A stretch of 15,911 bases of DNA, taken from Phycisphaerae bacterium (GTDB lineage Bacteria > Planctomycetota > Phycisphaerae > UBA1845 > UTPLA1). The notes under the pieces are model-generated. The model saw only the letters and a program-made list of their open reading frames with translations. It was not told where the DNA came from and searched no databases. The stretch spans positions 1-15,911 of the forward strand of contig JAFGQA010000094.1 in assembly GCA_016935885.1 (NCBI GenBank). Direction: 5' to 3'. Shown here in pieces: positions 14,496 to 15,911 of the stretch. Each line of letters begins with the position of its first letter. Within the stretch, counting starts at the first letter, position 1. The translations under genes and the position numbers were made by a program.

Positions 14496-15723
14496 CCTTG
14501 GGCCCCAGCGTCAGCACGCAACGCTCCTCCCGCGAGTGCTCCGCCAGGTAACGCCGAACGTCGGCAATCGTCACTCTCGAGATCCACTCGTTCTTCTCCG
14601 CCAGCGGCACAGGCCGGCCGTAGTGGAACAGATCACCGCTCAACTCGCTGGCCCGCGACCGCGTGATGTCGCCGTGCGTCTGCGTCTTGGCGATGATACC
14701 CACCTTCGCCCGCTCAAGCTCCTCCTCCGCCACGTCCTCGCCGAGCCGGTCCACCTCATGCAGCAACGTCTCAACGGTCTGGTCGCACCGGGCCGGCTTC
14801 GTCGACGCCCCCAGGAAGATCATCCCGGCATTCCGCGGATGCTCGTCCCACGCCCCAACCCAATAGACCAGCCCCTGCTTCTCACGAACCTCGGTGAACA
14901 GCCGTGAACTCATCCCGTCGCCCAGGACCGCGAGCATCAACCGTTCCACGGGGTAATCATCGTCGGTCACCTTCACACCCGGCCAACACATCAGGATGTG
15001 CTCCTGCTCGAGCTTCTTGTCGTGATGGCGAACGCCAGGCGAGAACTTGACTGGGAAACCGTCCCTGCCATCCTCGTCGCCCTCGCCGAAGCCGGCAAAC
15101 AGCCGTTCCAGCGTGGCCACGGTGCGATCCACGTCTACAACACCGGCCGTGGCCACCAGCATCCGCGAAGCGCCGAAATGCCTGCGCCAGTAGGACACGA
15201 TGTCGTCACGCGTCATCCGGTCCAACGACTCCGCCGTGCCGAGATCGTGCCGTCCCAACTGCGGCCCATAGGCATACGGCGCGAGCAGCTTGCGAGACAA
15301 CTCGCCCGGATCGTCTTCCAGGGCGATCAGCTCCTGCCTGGCCAAATCAACCGCCACCTGGCAAAACTCCTTCGGAAACGTCGGCTGTCGCAGCATCTCG
15401 GCGTGCAGCGCCAACGCCTTCTCCACGTACTCCGGGAGGCAGTTGCATCGGAATGCAACCGACTCGCGACCGACACCCGAACTGCACTGCGCCCCAATCG
15501 CATCGAACGCGTCGGTCAACTCTCGTGCGGTCTTATCCTCCGTGCCCTTGCCGATGGTCTCCTCAACCAGCCGAGCCACGCCCAGCTTGTCGTCCGATTC
15601 GCTGGCCAGCCCCGCCAGGATGCGAATCTCAAACGTCGTCGTCCGCCGCCCCTCGATCGGCAGGGCGCCCAACTCGAGACCGCAATCCAAACGCCGGTGG
15701 TGGTACGTCTCTTTGATGCTCAT
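14476..15723 (-). CDS. M16 family peptidase-like subunit without zinc site (R/Y subunit)
   Basis: A 415-residue M16 fold protein, predicted partner of the downstream catalytic subunit. At the position of HxxEH it reads ARLVEETIGKGT (Arg51, Glu54, Glu55; compare SHFLEHMCFKGT in the partner), so both zinc histidines are gone. The C-terminal domain keeps the substrate-binding R/Y motif, GMSSRLFTEVREKQGLVYWV (Arg280, Tyr287), which the partner lacks. In described bacterial M16B heterodimers and in mitochondrial processing peptidase one subunit likewise supplies zinc and the other substrate binding. ATG at 15723 is preceded by AGGGAG at close spacing. The last five residues (LAIGD) come from a heptamer array and may not be ancestral. 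There is no signal peptide. It is probably the first gene of the M16 unit. Confidence 0.9.
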   Translation of the reverse strand: MSIKETYHHRRLDCGLELGALPIEGRRTTTFEIRILAGLASESDDKLGVARLVEETIGKGTEDKTARELTDAFDAIGAQCSSGVGRESVAFRCNCLPEYVEKALALHAEMLRQPTFPKEFCQVAVDLARQELIALEDDPGELSRKLLAPYAYGPQLGRHDLGTAESLDRMTRDDIVSYWRRHFGASRMLVATAGVVDVDRTVATLERLFAGFGEGDEDGRDGFPVKFSPGVRHHDKKLEQEHILMCWPGVKVTDDDYPVERLMLAVLGDGMSSRLFTEVREKQGLVYWVGAWDEHPRNAGMIFLGASTKPARCDQTVETLLHEVDRLGEDVAEEELERAKVGIIAKTQTHGDITRSRASELSGDLFHYGRPVPLAEKNEWISRVTIADVRRYLAEHSREERCVLTLGPKGLAIGD

Positions 15724-15831
15724 GCTCTCCCTATCACGACTGACTCTCTTGGATCCTCAAGCCATCTCATGAATCCGAAGTCTTGAAGCCGAAAACCAAA
15801 ACCGGAAAACCGGAACCTGACTCCGGGTGCA
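15724..15831. other. Upstream region of the M16 unit
   Basis: Beyond the ribosome site (AGGGAG, 15727-15732 on the minus strand) there is a short A/C/G low-complexity stretch (about 15787-15816) with repeated AAAACC and GGAACC words. It could be a decayed short tandem repeat. No clear promoter could be assigned. Confidence 0.4.
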
Positions 15832-15911
15832 TGACAGTTTAGGTGGGTGCCACTGGCAGCTTGCCTGCCAGTGTGTATGCCCACGCGCCCACCGGAGAGA
15901 CCGCACGGGCG
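15832..15911 (+). repeat. Dispersed ~80-bp repeat, copy 2 (cut by window end)
   Basis: Begins TGACAGTTTAGG and contains the perfect hairpin CACTGGCAG (15851-15859) with CTGCCAGTG (15865-15873). It is the inverted counterpart of 9575-9655 and continues to the last base, so its right boundary is not visible. Confidence 0.85.

Noticed and set aside
9575..15911. Composite transposon bounded by the inverted repeats
   Set aside because: No transposase, integrase or target-site duplication is visible, and the genes inside look like ordinary chromosomal genes.

Overview
The window looks like chromosomal DNA of a high-GC, Gram-negative-type bacterium, most likely a member of the Planctomycetota (Phycisphaerae-like). 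Reasons: a membrane protein with an N-terminal CxxC...CPSC zinc ribbon of the kind common in that phylum; a very large exported protein of unknown function with a galactose-binding-like module; long gene spacing; and intergenic DNA packed with palindromic and tandem repeats. This assignment is an inference. No rRNA, tRNA, CRISPR array, transposase, integrase or phage gene was seen.

Layout, left to right. 1-343: non-coding repeat DNA with several nested hairpins. 344-1690 (-): family-4 glycosyltransferase. 1771-4491 (-): 906-residue exported protein of unknown function. 4492-4916: repeat-rich divergent spacer. 4917-5951 (+): radical SAM protein with a C-terminal cysteine set, the only + strand gene. 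5934-7247 (-): zinc-ribbon multi-pass membrane protein whose 3' end overlaps the radical SAM gene tail-to-tail by 18 bp. 7248-7677: repeat-rich spacer. 7678-9348 (-): PAS-GAF-receiver signalling protein with a degenerate N-terminal receiver and a histidine-less phosphotransfer helix. 9349-9652: spacer with a duplicated start motif and a dispersed repeat. 9653-10564 (-): lipoprotein-type alpha/beta hydrolase. 10565-10844: structured repeat spacer. 10845-12803 (-): 652-residue polytopic membrane protein of unknown function. 12927-14174 (-): zinc-ligand-bearing M16 peptidase subunit. 14175-14475: repeat spacer. 14476-15723 (-): M16 partner subunit that has lost the zinc site but keeps the R/Y motif. 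15724-15911: spacer and a truncated dispersed repeat.

Working relationships. The clearest functional unit is the M16 pair, where each subunit carries what the other lacks, so a heterodimeric protease is the natural reading. The membrane protein 123 bp downstream may be co-expressed. The exported 906-residue protein and the radical SAM protein are divergent and share one intergenic region; the glycosyltransferase lies 80 bp downstream of the exported-protein gene on the same strand. The remaining genes have no obvious common pathway.

The most unusual content is non-coding. Heptanucleotide tandem arrays of at least three different sequences occur in intergenic gaps and run up to or into gene ends. 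An interspersed family with core TCCGCCAAACGGCAAGCC occurs five times, and an ~80-bp repeat occurs as an inverted pair about 6.2 kb apart. I see no convincing new defence system or mobile element.
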